The notes under the pieces: model-generated
What the model was told of the DNA's origin: nothing
Database searches by the model: none
Seen by the model: only the letters and a program-made list of their open reading frames with translations
Source: Clostridium sp. AF15-31
GTDB taxonomy: Bacteria > Bacillota > Clostridia > Lachnospirales > Lachnospiraceae
DNA: 64,000 nucleotides
Direction: 5' to 3'
NCBI RefSeq assembly: GCF_003461625.1
Contig: NZ_QTXL01000001.1
Coordinates: 248,001 to 312,000, forward strand
Shown here: one piece after another, positions 26,229 through 34,908 of the stretch
Numbering within the stretch: position 1 is the stretch's first letter
How the letters are laid out: every line of letters starts with the position of its first letter
Program-made: the position numbers and the translations under genes

Positions 26229-27405
26229 AGAGATCCTCCCCTCTGTATCTGGCGATGGCGGCAACGTCTTTATCGCCTCGTCCTGAAATGTTAATAACCA
26301 TGATCTGGTCTTTGTCCATCTGTGGTGCAAGCTTCATTGCATAGGCAACTGCATGAGCACTCTCGATCGCAGGGATAACACCCTCGATCTTGGACAGATA
26401 TTCAAATGCATCAACAGCTTCATCATCTGTAACAGCGACATATTCTGCTCTGCCGATGTCATGCAGGTATGCATGTTCCGGTCCGATTCCCGGATAGTCA
26501 AGACCTGCGGAAATAGAATAAACCGGTGCGATCTGTCCGAATTCATCCTGACAGAAGTAGGACTTCATACCATGGAAGATACCAAGTCTTCCGGTATTGA
26601 TCGTTGCAGCTGTCTCAAATGTATCAATTCCACGTCCGGCCGCTTCACATCCGATCAGGCGAACGCTCTTATCCGGAATAAAGTTATAGAATGCGCCGAT
26701 CGCATTGGAACCGCCGCCGACACAGGCGAGAACGGCATCCGGCAGTCTGCCTTCCTTCTCCATAAGCTGTTCCTTGATCTCCTTGCTGATAACAGCCTGA
26801 AAATCGCGAACCATTTCAGGGAAAGGATAAGGTCCCATAACAGAACCCAGAACATAATGGGTATCATCGATTCTGGAAGTCCATTCACGGAAGGTTTCGG
26901 AAACGGCATCCTTTAATGTACCGGTACCGGTTTCTACCGGGTGAACCTTTGCTCCTAATAATTTCATACGATAGACATTTAAAGCCTGACGGATGGTGTC
27001 TTCCTTGCCCATGAAGATCTCACATTCCATACCCATCATGGCAGCAACTGTAGCAGTTGCAACACCGTGCTGACCGGCTCCTGTCTCGGCGATAACTCTT
27101 GTCTTACCCATTCGTTTTGCAAGGAGCATCTGACCGATAACATTGTTGATCTTATGTGCTCCGGTGTGATTCAAGTCCTCACGCTTCAGGTAGATCTTTG
27201 CACCGCCGAGATCCTCTGTCATTCTCTTGGCATAGTACAGACGGCTAGGTCTGCCGGCGTATTCATTTAACATTTCTGTCAGCTCCCGGTTGAATTCCGG
27301 GTCATCTTTGTATTTCTTATATGATTCTTCAAGCTCAAGCATGGCGTTCATCAGTGTTTCCGGTATGTACTGTCCGCCATGGATTCCAAAACGTCCTTTT
27401 GACAT
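26221..27405 (-). CDS. trpB: Tryptophan synthase beta chain
   Basis: 394 residues. The PLP-binding lysine is K85 in [10 protein letters not shown]; the GGGSNAIG phosphate cup is present. It joins indole and serine to make tryptophan. It starts at ATG 27405 after AGGAGG, 95 bp beyond trpC. That gap is where trpF often sits in related operons, but it holds no gene. Confidence 0.97.
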   Translation of the reverse strand: MSKGRFGIHGGQYIPETLMNAMLELEESYKKYKDDPEFNRELTEMLNEYAGRPSRLYYAKRMTEDLGGAKIYLKREDLNHTGAHKINNVIGQMLLAKRMGKTRVIAETGAGQHGVATATVAAMMGMECEIFMGKEDTIRQALNVYRMKLLGAKVHPVETGTGTLKDAVSETFREWTSRIDDTHYVLGSVMGPYPFPEMVRDFQAVISKEIKEQLMEKEGRLPDAVLACVGGGSNAIGAFYNFIPDKSVRLIGCEAAGRGIDTFETAATINTGRLGIFHGMKSYFCQDEFGQIAPVYSISAGLDYPGIGPEHAYLHDIGRAEYVAVTDDEAVDAFEYLSKIEGVIPAIESAHAVAYAMKLAPQMDKDQIMVINISGRGDKDVAAIARYRGEDLYE

Positions 27406-27500
27406 ATATGTTTCCTCCTGTATGTGTTGTTTCTATATTATAAAATATCATTAATGCTTTCAAATAAAGTTCGTTGTTCCTGCAGAAACAGGATCCGGTT

Positions 27501-28331
27501 CTATCCTATAGTTTCACCCCGTAACCATGCAAATGCGGCTTTCTTATCAGGGCTTCGCATAAAGGTTTCTCCGATCAATACTGCATCTGTGCCATTTCCC
27601 TTTAAACGGTCGATGTCCTCCGGTGTGCGGATGCCGCTTTCGGATACATAGACGACCGGTTTACCATTTATCGAATCCGGGATCAATGTCCGAAGTCTTA
27701 CACTGTTCATGATGTCAACGGTAAAGGTCTTCAGATCGCGGTTATTTACACCGATAATGTCTGCGCCGATCGCGATCGCACGTCTGACTTCTTTTTCGTC
27801 ATGTGTTTCTACCAGAACGGACAGCCCGAGGCTTGTTGCAAGCTCGTAATAGCTTTTGAGCTGCTCGTCGGTAAGGATCGCACAGATCAGAAGGATCGCA
27901 GAGGCACCGATCACCTTTGCTTCATAGATCATATAAGGATCGACGGTGAAATCCTTCCGCAGGATCGGAGTGGATACTGATTCATGGATCGCTGTCAGGT
28001 ATTCGTTGCTTCCCTGAAAATAAAATGGTTCGGTCAGCACGGATATGGCGGATGCACCGGCGGCTTCATATTCTTTCGCAATCTCGATATATGGGAAATC
28101 CGGTGCAATCAGTCCTTTGGAAGGGGAAGCCTTTTTTACTTCGCAGATAAAGGAGATTCCCGGCTTTGCCAGATTGTCACGGAAAGGAAAAACGGTATAA
28201 GGTTTTGTTCCGTTCTCTGTTTCCTTTTCTACGATCGCAAGAGCTTTTGCCTTCATTTCTTCAAATGGAATCTGTTCTTTGCATCCGGTAACCCGTTCTT
28301 TTGTTTTTGCTGCTATTTCATCTAAGATCAT
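27501..28331 (-). CDS. trpC: Indole-3-glycerol-phosphate synthase
   Basis: 276 residues, a single-domain TIM barrel; it is too short to be a TrpC-TrpF fusion. Motifs include EVKKASPSKGLI (substrate phosphate and catalytic Lys), LRKDFTVDPYMIYEA and GVNNRDLKTF. It closes the pyrrole ring of indole-glycerol phosphate. ATG 28331 follows GGAGG. Confidence 0.96.
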   Translation of the reverse strand: MILDEIAAKTKERVTGCKEQIPFEEMKAKALAIVEKETENGTKPYTVFPFRDNLAKPGISFICEVKKASPSKGLIAPDFPYIEIAKEYEAAGASAISVLTEPFYFQGSNEYLTAIHESVSTPILRKDFTVDPYMIYEAKVIGASAILLICAILTDEQLKSYYELATSLGLSVLVETHDEKEVRRAIAIGADIIGVNNRDLKTFTVDIMNSVRLRTLIPDSINGKPVVYVSESGIRTPEDIDRLKGNGTDAVLIGETFMRSPDKKAAFAWLRGETIG

Positions 28332-28401
28332 ATATATTCCTCCATAGCGGCCCGGAGATTGAAGATTTCGAGCCGGTTATGTGTTTTGCATTTACCAATA
28401 A

Positions 28402-29412
28402 TTATGCGTTTGTTGCTGCGATAAAGTCTTCCAGCTTCTTCAGACCGCTGCCATTTGCCAGAATATCGGCTGCAAGGGCGAAGCCTTCTTCAAGTGAGAT
28501 CCGGTTTGTGATATGCAAAGCTGCACCGGCATTTAAGATAACGGCTGTACGTTTGCCATCTGTGATCTTGCCGGATAAGATATCCTTTGTGATCTGTGCA
28601 TTTTCTTCCGGTGTGCCACCGACCAGCTCAGACTTGTCACAGAGGGTGAAGCCGTATGCGGTTGGGTCTAAGGTATAGGTGTTAAATGTGCCATCGTTGA
28701 ATTCACATACAGTTGTTGTTGTAACCGCTGAAATCTCATCCAGACCGTCATTTCCATGAACGACCATACCACGTTTTACACCGAGGTTGCTGAGTACTTT
28801 TGCAAGCGGATCAACGAGGGAGGCATCATAGACACCAAGTAACTGTAGATTTGCTTTTGCCGGATTTGCAAGAGGTCCTAAGATGTTGAATACAGTAGGA
28901 ATCTTGATCTCTTTTCTTGGAGCACCGACAAATCTCATGGCTGTGTGATATTTCTGTGCAAATAAGAAGCAGGTACCAAGATCCTTCAGACAGGCTTCGC
29001 TGACTTTACAGTCTGCTGCGATGTTGACGCCAAGGGCTTCCAGGCAGTCGGCTGTTCCGCATTTGCTGGATGCTGCACGGTTGCCATGCTTTGCCACCTT
29101 ACCACCGCCTGCGGCTGTTACTAATGAGGAAACAGTTGAGATGTTAAAGGTTCCTGCGCAGTCTCCACCGGTTCCTACGATGTCGATCTCCTCATCGACA
29201 TCCGGTGTAAATTCACCACAGTGTTTTCTCATGATCTCAGCAAATGCTGTGATCTCATCGATCGTTTCACCTTTAATATGAAGTGCTGTTAAGAAGCTTC
29301 CAATCTGTGCCTGTGTTGCTTCTCCACTCATAATTTCATCCATAACGGCCGCAGCCATTTCTTTATCTAAATTTTCGCCTTTAACTATTTTAGCAATTGC
29401 TTCTGTAATCAT
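28402..29412 (-). CDS. trpD: Anthranilate phosphoribosyltransferase
   Basis: 336 residues. The PRPP-binding GTGGD motif (VGTGGDCAGTFNIST) and KHGNRAASSKCGTAD are intact. It transfers phosphoribose to anthranilate. ATG 29412 follows AAGGAG. Unlike most trp operons, it is separated from trpG by 290 bp holding a large structured element (29446-29699). Confidence 0.97.
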   Translation of the reverse strand: MITEAIAKIVKGENLDKEMAAAVMDEIMSGEATQAQIGSFLTALHIKGETIDEITAFAEIMRKHCGEFTPDVDEEIDIVGTGGDCAGTFNISTVSSLVTAAGGGKVAKHGNRAASSKCGTADCLEALGVNIAADCKVSEACLKDLGTCFLFAQKYHTAMRFVGAPRKEIKIPTVFNILGPLANPAKANLQLLGVYDASLVDPLAKVLSNLGVKRGMVVHGNDGLDEISAVTTTTVCEFNDGTFNTYTLDPTAYGFTLCDKSELVGGTPEENAQITKDILSGKITDGKRTAVILNAGAALHITNRISLEEGFALAADILANGSGLKKLEDFIAATNA

Positions 29413-29445
29413 ATTGAAATTCTCCTTGATATTATCTTTTAATAA

Positions 29446-29699
29446 GACATTTGCAGGTTCTGTATAGAATTGTTATGATTAAACATTTTGACTTACCAAG
29501 ACAGGGACATTTGAGTCCGCCGGTACTTGATGGTGCATTAGCAGCATCTTAGTACCGCTGCAGGGGTAACTGAGACCTTAGCGAGGCTTAAGCCGAGGTT
29601 AGTTCGAAGTTACACAGAGTGGAAACGAGCGGAAGCGTTCCCTGGTTGGTAATGGCAAAAATGTTTAATCTAAGTAGTGTATTGCAACCTGCAAATGTC
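29446..29699 (-). repeat. Structured repeat element A (core family), inside the trp operon
   Basis: A 254-bp imperfect inverted repeat begins 3 bp after the trpG stop. The outermost arms GACATTTGCAGGTT / AACCTGCAAATGTC are perfect and unique to this copy; a second long stem follows (GATTAAACATTTTG...). Read on the minus strand, the core is GCGGTAC (29557-29552) - GATG..CATC hairpin - GTACCGGC (29526-29521). It is preceded by GAACGCTTCCGCTCGTTTCC and enclosed by a CAGGGA...TCCCTG stem. It shares core and architecture with the elements at 48012, 48277 and 59745. An extra internal segment (CCTCGGCTTAAGCC) makes it the longest copy. Confidence 0.75.
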
Positions 29700-29702
29700 A
29701 GG

Positions 29703-30269
29703 TTATGCCTCTAAAAAGTTTCGTAAGATGATTGTTCCTTTTGGTGTCAGAATCGATTCCGGATGGAACTGGACACCATATATTTCATAATCCTTGTGTT
29801 TGACTGCCATGATCTCATCATCGTCGGTTCGGGCAATAACGGTAAGAACATCCGGGAAGTTTTCTTCGGAAGCGGCAAGAGAATGATATCTGGCAACCTC
29901 GATCCGTTTCTGAAGTCCCTTGAACAGTTTGCAGTTGATGTCGACATTTGCAACGGACATTTTGCCATGCATCAGCTTTTTGGCGTATGTGATCGTTGCA
30001 CCGTAGGTTTCACAGATTGCCTGATGTCCGAGACAGACACCAAGGATCGGAACCTTGCCGGCAAAATAGGAGATGGCTTCTTCACAGATACCTGCATCGG
30101 AAGGCCTTCCGGGACCCGGTGAAATGATGATCTTATCCGGATTCATTGCTTCAATCTCCTGACAGGTATATTCGTCATTTCGTATCACCTTGATGTCAGG
30201 ATTGATCTTTCCTACAAGCTGATACAGATTGTAGGAAAAGCTGTCATAATTATCGATCAGTAATATCAT
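29703..30269 (-). CDS. trpG: Anthranilate synthase glutamine amidotransferase subunit
   Basis: 188 residues, class I glutaminase. Nucleophile C79 is in GVCLGHQAI, and the His-Glu pair is in VQFHPES. It delivers ammonia to TrpE. The ATG overlaps the trpE stop as ATGA, so subunits are translationally coupled. It could also serve folate synthesis (PabA), but it lies in the trp operon. Confidence 0.96.
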   Translation of the reverse strand: MILLIDNYDSFSYNLYQLVGKINPDIKVIRNDEYTCQEIEAMNPDKIIISPGPGRPSDAGICEEAISYFAGKVPILGVCLGHQAICETYGATITYAKKLMHGKMSVANVDINCKLFKGLQKRIEVARYHSLAASEENFPDVLTVIARTDDDEIMAVKHKDYEIYGVQFHPESILTPKGTIILRNFLEA

Positions 30270-31753
30270 GCTTCGTCACCTCGTATTTTCTGAGAATTAA
30301 TCAATGCGTCCGTTACGGCTTTTGCTTTGTTGATGCATTCCTGGAATTCATTTGCCGGTACACTGTCGGCTACAATGCCGGCACCGGAACGGACAAATAC
30401 TTTATTTCCTTTGCGGTATGCGATTCGGATCGCGATGCAGGTATCCAGATTTCCTGAGAAATCGATATAACCGATCGCGCCGCCGTAAATACCTCGTTTG
30501 TTATTTTCAAGCTCGTTGATGATCTCACATGCCCGGATCTTCGGTGCACCGGATAAGGTTCCGGCCGGAAGAACCGCATCGACAGCGGAGATCGCATCCA
30601 GATCCTCACGGAGTGTTCCGCGTACGGTAGAGCCGATATGCATAACGTGTGAATAACGCTGGATGGACATATATCGTTCGACTTCGACCGTTCCAAACTG
30701 ACTGACCTTTCCGAGATCATTTCTTCCGAGATCCACTAACATATTGTGTTCTGCAAGTTCCTTTTCATCTGCCATCAGGCTCTTTTCCAGTTCCAGATCT
30801 TCGACCTTTGTTTTTCCCCTTGGTCTTGTGCCTGCCAGAGGAAATGTGTGGAGAACGCCATCCTCTACCTTGACCAGAGTTTCAGGGGAAGCCCCGGCAA
30901 CCTCGATCGTGTCACCGTCAAAGTAGAACATGTAAGGAGATGGGTTTGTGCTTCGGAGCAGCCGGTAGGTATCGAACAGGCTTCCTTCCATTTCGGCTTC
31001 CAGTCGGTTGGAAAGCACGACCTGGAAAATATCTCCTTCATATATATAGTGCTTTGCCTTTTCTACCATCCGGCAGTAGGCTTCTTTGTCAAATAATGGT
31101 TTGAATTCTGTCTTAAGAACAGGAGCAGGAATATCGGCTTCTGCGCCATGGAGAATGAGTTCTTTCATTTCTTTGATATCCTGTAAGGCTTTCTGATATC
31201 CTTCTTCGATATTTGCTGTGCCGGCATTTGCGATCAGGATCAGCTTGGATCTTACATTGTCAAATGCGATCACCTTGTCAAATAACATCAGGTCGACATC
31301 CTGAAATCCTTCCTCGTCCTTTGCATCAAGCACCAGCTTCTTTTCACTGTATTTCAGATAGTCATAAGAGAAATATCCAACCAGTCCGCCGGTGAAAGTA
31401 GGGAAGCCTTCGATCTTAGGGCTCTTATAATCTTTTAAAACCTCACGGATGAAGATTTCCGGATGGATGCCGGAGGTCTCTTTGATGACTGCTCCGTTCT
31501 CATCCTTTAATGTCAGGGTTCCGTTCATACAGATGATATCCAGTTTTGGACTGTATCCAAGGAAAGTGTATCTTCCCCAGAGCTCTTGATTCTCCACGCT
31601 TTCCAGAATGTAGCAATGCTCATTTTCCGCTTTTAGTTTCTTTAGCAGATTGATCGGAGTGATGATATCGGAGAGCATCTCATAACAGACCGGAACCATG
31701 TGGTATCCCTGTTCGGCGTATTCTTTTGCTTCGCTAAGTGTTGGTCGTATCAT
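30266..31753 (-). CDS. trpE: Anthranilate synthase component I
   Basis: 495 residues starting at ATG 31753 (MIRPTLSE), which has GAGGTG seven bases upstream. An in-frame ATG at 31771 would place that ribosome site inside the gene. The [14 protein letters not shown] segment is the tryptophan feedback site. The chorismate-binding C-terminal half contains [26 protein letters not shown] and the [14 protein letters not shown] motif. First structural gene behind the T-box leader, so it is controlled both by uncharged tRNA-Trp and by allosteric feedback. Confidence 0.96.
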   Translation of the reverse strand: MIRPTLSEAKEYAEQGYHMVPVCYEMLSDIITPINLLKKLKAENEHCYILESVENQELWGRYTFLGYSPKLDIICMNGTLTLKDENGAVIKETSGIHPEIFIREVLKDYKSPKIEGFPTFTGGLVGYFSYDYLKYSEKKLVLDAKDEEGFQDVDLMLFDKVIAFDNVRSKLILIANAGTANIEEGYQKALQDIKEMKELILHGAEADIPAPVLKTEFKPLFDKEAYCRMVEKAKHYIYEGDIFQVVLSNRLEAEMEGSLFDTYRLLRSTNPSPYMFYFDGDTIEVAGASPETLVKVEDGVLHTFPLAGTRPRGKTKVEDLELEKSLMADEKELAEHNMLVDLGRNDLGKVSQFGTVEVERYMSIQRYSHVMHIGSTVRGTLREDLDAISAVDAVLPAGTLSGAPKIRACEIINELENNKRGIYGGAIGYIDFSGNLDTCIAIRIAYRKGNKVFVRSGAGIVADSVPANEFQECINKAKAVTDALINSQKIRGDEA

Positions 31754-31869
31754 ATGTTTCACCTCGTTCATAAATAATAGTTTAATAAGTTGTTTGAAAT
31801 TGTTGATGTATGGTGAGGTGCGCTTTGCCTAAGTTGCTTTTTATAAAAAGAAAAAGCACCATCAGAAGA

Positions 31870-32115
31870 TTGCATAAAAAAATCTCATCCAAAAGCAAAA
31901 CGCTTATAGGACAAGATACAAATACAACACTCCTGCGGTGCCACCTATATTCATCAAAATCTGATGCACTCAACCATATACTAACATATATGTACTTTCT
32001 ATAACGGGAAGTCTCCGTCGCCCCTACTAGATTCGCTCGTTCGGTTTGCCCTCGCAAGTCCATTCACTTAAGAAATCATCACTGCAATCTCACCACCTGC
32101 AGTTCTCTGGACATG
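31870..32115 (-). promoter_or_regulatory. T-box leader of the trp operon (tRNA-Trp specific)
   Basis: On the minus strand, a stem I region (CAGAGAACTGCAGGTGGTGA...) carries the specifier codon TGG at 32062-32060 in the context GTGAATGGAC. A GACGGAGACTTCCCGTTA segment follows. The T-box AGGTGGCACCGCA is at 31946-31934. Its flanking ATAGG can pair with CCTAT at the start of the terminator, forming the antiterminator. The competing terminator pairs CTTGTCC with GGATGAG (31915-31909 / 31890-31884), with an inner AAGC/GCTT, then a run of seven T. Uncharged tRNA-Trp would permit read-through into trpE. Confidence 0.9.
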
Positions 32116-32163
32116 TTGTTCATAAGCTACTCTTCTTGCTCATTGGTTTGTTTTATTGTATTC

Positions 32164-32192
32164 ATATTGCACCGGTATGATATATTTGTCAA
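32164..32192 (-). promoter_or_regulatory. Candidate trp operon promoter
   Basis: A perfect -35 TTGACA (32192-32187) and a weak -10 (CAATAT, 32169-32164) 17 bp on, about 50 bp before stem I of the T-box. Confidence 0.55.
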
Positions 32193-32245
32193 GAACTAAT
32201 TTTATAATTGTTCAAAAAAAGGTACAATTATTTCGATGGAAAACC

Positions 32246-32273
32246 TTGTTTATTCGTTAAAAATCACTATAAT
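32246..32273 (+). promoter_or_regulatory. Candidate pta promoter
   Basis: TTGTTT (32246-32251), a 16-bp spacer and a consensus TATAAT (32268-32273), about 115 bp before the start codon. Confidence 0.6.
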
Positions 32274-32388
32274 AAAAGTAAGATGACTCGCTATGCGCAA
32301 GTATAGCTTTTAATACTGAAAATATACGGAACGTGTATGTAATGCATGATATATGATTCGTATAAATAATCAATGGAGGACTATAATC

Positions 32389-33402
32389 GTGGAAGAACGT
32401 AAAAATTTTGGTTTCGGTGTATTGATCGATATTTTGAAGAAAAATCCAAAAACAATTGTTTTGACTGAAGGTACTGATCCCCGTATTCTGGAAGCATCTT
32501 CAAGACTTCTTGCAAGTAACTTCCTGCATCCGATTCTTGTAGGAGATCCTGATAAGATTTATGAAGTTGCAGAGGAAAGCGGTTTTAATATAAGAGGTTC
32601 CGAGATCATTAATCCAAGGAATTTTGATCGTATGGATGAGATGGTTGAGATGTTCTGTGAACTCAGAAAGAGCAAGGGTGTGACACCGGAGCAGGCAAGA
32701 GAGATCCTGTATCAAAACAACTACTTTGGTACGATGCTTGTTAAGATGGGAATTGCAGATTCGCTTCTCGGTGGTGCTACATATTCAACTGCAGATACAG
32801 TAAGACCTGCTTTACAGCTGATCAAGACAAGACCGGGCAACACACTGGTTTCATCCTGCTTCATTCTGGTACGTCCGTTTGCAACAGGTGGTAATGAAGT
32901 GTTCGCTATGGGTGACTGTGGTATCAACATCAAGCCAAATGAAGATGAGCTGGTTGAGATCGCAGAGGAGACGGTTCGTTGTGCAAGAATCTTCGGTGTA
33001 GATCCAAAGGTTGCATTCTTAAGCTATTCAACCTATGGCTCTGGTAAGGGCGAAGATGTGGATAAGATGAGAAATGCAGCAAGAAAGACAAAGGAGCGTA
33101 ACCCTGATCTTCCGATCTCAGGTGAGATTCAGTTCGATGCAGCCGTATCACCTAGAGTTGCAAAGAAGAAATGTCCACAGTCAGAGGTTGCAGGAAATGC
33201 AAATACCTTTATCTTCCCTGATATCAATGCAGGAAATATCGGTTATAAGATTGCACAGAGAATGGGTAACTTCTCAGCATATGGCCCGATCCTGTTAGGA
33301 CTTAATTCTCCTATCAACGATCTGTCCAGAGGATGTACAGCAGATGAGGTTTATTCTATGGCGATCATCACAGCAGCATTAGCAGATAATAAAGATGCAT
33401 AA
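32389..33402 (+). CDS. pta: Phosphate acetyltransferase
   Basis: 337 residues from the GTG at 32389, nine bases after GGAGG; an in-frame ATG at 32353 precedes that ribosome site. It interconverts acetyl-CoA and acetyl phosphate in acetate formation. Family motifs include VLTEGTDPRILEASSRL, GGATYSTADTVRPALQ, FLSYSTYGSGKGEDVDK and the C-terminal PDINAGNIGYK ... GPILLGLNSPINDLSRGC. It has its own promoter and terminator. The usual partner ackA is not adjacent. Confidence 0.95.
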   Translation: MEERKNFGFGVLIDILKKNPKTIVLTEGTDPRILEASSRLLASNFLHPILVGDPDKIYEVAEESGFNIRGSEIINPRNFDRMDEMVEMFCELRKSKGVTPEQAREILYQNNYFGTMLVKMGIADSLLGGATYSTADTVRPALQLIKTRPGNTLVSSCFILVRPFATGGNEVFAMGDCGINIKPNEDELVEIAEETVRCARIFGVDPKVAFLSYSTYGSGKGEDVDKMRNAARKTKERNPDLPISGEIQFDAAVSPRVAKKKCPQSEVAGNANTFIFPDINAGNIGYKIAQRMGNFSAYGPILLGLNSPINDLSRGCTADEVYSMAIITAALADNKDA

Positions 33403-33415
33403 ATTGTAGATAGAT

Positions 33416-33463
33416 AAAAGCCGGACACTATCTTTGGTTTAAAGAGATAGTGTCCGGCTTTTG
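33416..33463 (+). terminator. Terminator of pta
   Basis: AAAAGCCGGACACTATCT pairs perfectly with AGATAGTGTCCGGCTTTT around a 10-nt loop. Confidence 0.9.
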
Positions 33464-33726
33464 TCTATTGTCTAAAGATGATTATTCTATTTGCAGGAAT
33501 TCTGCGGCTGTTAATATTTGTGGCTTTTGAAGTCCTGATTCTGCTGATTTTTCATTGCAAGAAAGTGTGATTTTTCTTGAAATAAATGGGTAAATGGTTT
33601 ACCATAATATCATGAGTATTTAGTATGGGATTGTAGCGTTTTTTTAGCGTGAAGGGCGAACAAATGACGCCTGTGAGACAGAAAAATTGGGACAGCATAT
33701 TTGTGGGTGTCAGAATGGAGATTTGA
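33464..33726. other. Intergenic stretch between pta terminator and the octapeptide-repeat gene
   Basis: It holds a 30-codon hydrophobic ORF (33478-33570, beginning MIILFAGILRLL) without a convincing ribosome site. Nothing else recognisable was seen; no clear promoter box pair. Confidence 0.4.
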
Positions 33727-34821
33727 ATGAGTTTCGTGTATTCATTGTTTTTGAAGAGAGCCGGAGAGGAACTTTCACAATTTGATAACAGAATTTCTAA
33801 CATGCTTCCAGTGGCTGCCGGTCTGGTTTTTTTTGATATGCGAAACTATCGTAATGATAATGGGGAATTTAATGTTTATATAGAGTGGAATGAGGAATTG
33901 AATTCCATCCTGAATGACAGACTGCCTTCGGGTGGTTATTTTATAAAGGCAACAGGAAAACAGGCAAGACAGTTGGAAGAAAAAACAGGTGGAATTCCTG
34001 TTTATATGAAGTTGATCGCACATGAGGGCAGGCTGTATCCGTATCGCACATATGTGATGTGGAATGGCAGGCCTTTTAGTGTGGAATTTAACGGAAATAT
34101 ATTAATCCCGGTTGATTATAAGAAGAAAGCAGAGAACGTGAGGATACAGGGTTCGCAGAATGGCGGTAAAGGAAATCGTACGGATGTATCTGGAAGTCAG
34201 ATGAGCAGTCAACGAAGCTTATTCGGTACAAGCCAGAGCAAAATATTAGCAGGCAGTCAACATGGAACTTTTGTTGGTAGTGAACGTGAATTCTGGACAA
34301 GCAGTAATCGACCTTGGATGTATGAGTGGGAATATGAGAATGGTAGCCAGAGAAGTCTATTCGGTGGTAGTCAGAGAAGTTTGTTTAGTACAAGTCAACG
34401 TGGAAATTTCTTTGGAAGTCAAGGTAGATTTTGGGGGACAAGTCAGCAGGGATTCCTTTTTGGAAGTCAGCGGGAGTTTTTGACAGGTAGCAATCGGGGC
34501 TTCTTTTTTGGAAGCCGGAACGGCTTTTTCTATGGCAGCAACCGAGGCTATCTGACGGGCAGCAATCGTGAATTCTGGACAAGCAGTAATCGACCTTGGA
34601 TGTATGAGTGGGAATACGAGAATGGCAGCCAGTGTGGATTTTTAGCAGACAGCCGGTACACACCGACATTTTATCAGGTAACAGATGGCGGGGCAGATGA
34701 TTATGACATTCCACATTGGTATTATATGCCGCCGGAATGGCAGCTTATAAACCGGTCAAAACGACCATGCAGCAGAAAAGGCGGAAACAGCACATTTGGC
34801 TATGGGCTGGATTTAATATAG
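33727..34821 (+). CDS. Octapeptide-repeat protein with unrecognised N-terminal domain
   Basis: 364 residues, ATG 33727 with GGAG eight bases upstream. Residues 1-135 form a globular, mixed domain (VYIEWNEELN, YMKLIAHEGRLYPYRTYVMW) that I do not recognise. Residues ~158-312 are built of ~15 eight-residue units of the form G/T-S-Q/N-R-x-F-x-x (GSQREFLT, GSNRGFFF, TSQQGFLF). A 25-residue block containing NRPWMYEWEYENGSQ occurs twice (184-208 and 278-302); its DNA (34285 and 34567, 282 bp apart) is almost identical. There is no signal peptide or membrane helix. The regular Ser-Gln/Asn and aromatic spacing suggests a beta-solenoid or fibre. It precedes the DUF6734-like and GtrA genes. Confidence 0.7.
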   Translation: MSFVYSLFLKRAGEELSQFDNRISNMLPVAAGLVFFDMRNYRNDNGEFNVYIEWNEELNSILNDRLPSGGYFIKATGKQARQLEEKTGGIPVYMKLIAHEGRLYPYRTYVMWNGRPFSVEFNGNILIPVDYKKKAENVRIQGSQNGGKGNRTDVSGSQMSSQRSLFGTSQSKILAGSQHGTFVGSEREFWTSSNRPWMYEWEYENGSQRSLFGGSQRSLFSTSQRGNFFGSQGRFWGTSQQGFLFGSQREFLTGSNRGFFFGSRNGFFYGSNRGYLTGSNREFWTSSNRPWMYEWEYENGSQCGFLADSRYTPTFYQVTDGGADDYDIPHWYYMPPEWQLINRSKRPCSRKGGNSTFGYGLDLI

Positions 34822-34853
34822 AGCGGAAGCGTCCCTTGGCTGAGAAGGTCAAG
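34822..34853. repeat. Fragment resembling part of structured element A
   Basis: GAGCGGAAGCGTCCCTTGGC just after the repeat-protein stop closely matches GAGCGGAAGCGTTCCCTGG at ~29625-29645. No full element or core is present here, so it may be a decayed remnant. Confidence 0.4.
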
Positions 34854-34908
34854 AGACTGTAACTAATCAATATTTAGTCGATTTTCAATTATCTTGAAAG
34901 GACAACAT

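Noticed and set aside
27406-27500. Hidden or broken trpF between trpC and trpB
   Set aside because: Only 95 bp, with trpB's ribosome site; no TrpF-like fragment can be read in any frame.
29446-29699. Insertion sequence or group II intron inside the trp operon
   Set aside because: No transposase or reverse-transcriptase frame, and no intron domain V seen; it is a hairpin element only.
31782-32063. 93-codon minus-strand ORF upstream of trpE
   Set aside because: It lies across the T-box leader and its terminator; the RNA structure explains the sequence, so it is not coding.
33478-33570. 30-codon hydrophobic ORF (type I toxin-like)
   Set aside because: No convincing ribosome site or antisense RNA promoter; short hydrophobic frames arise easily in T-rich DNA. 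Mentioned only in the gap description.
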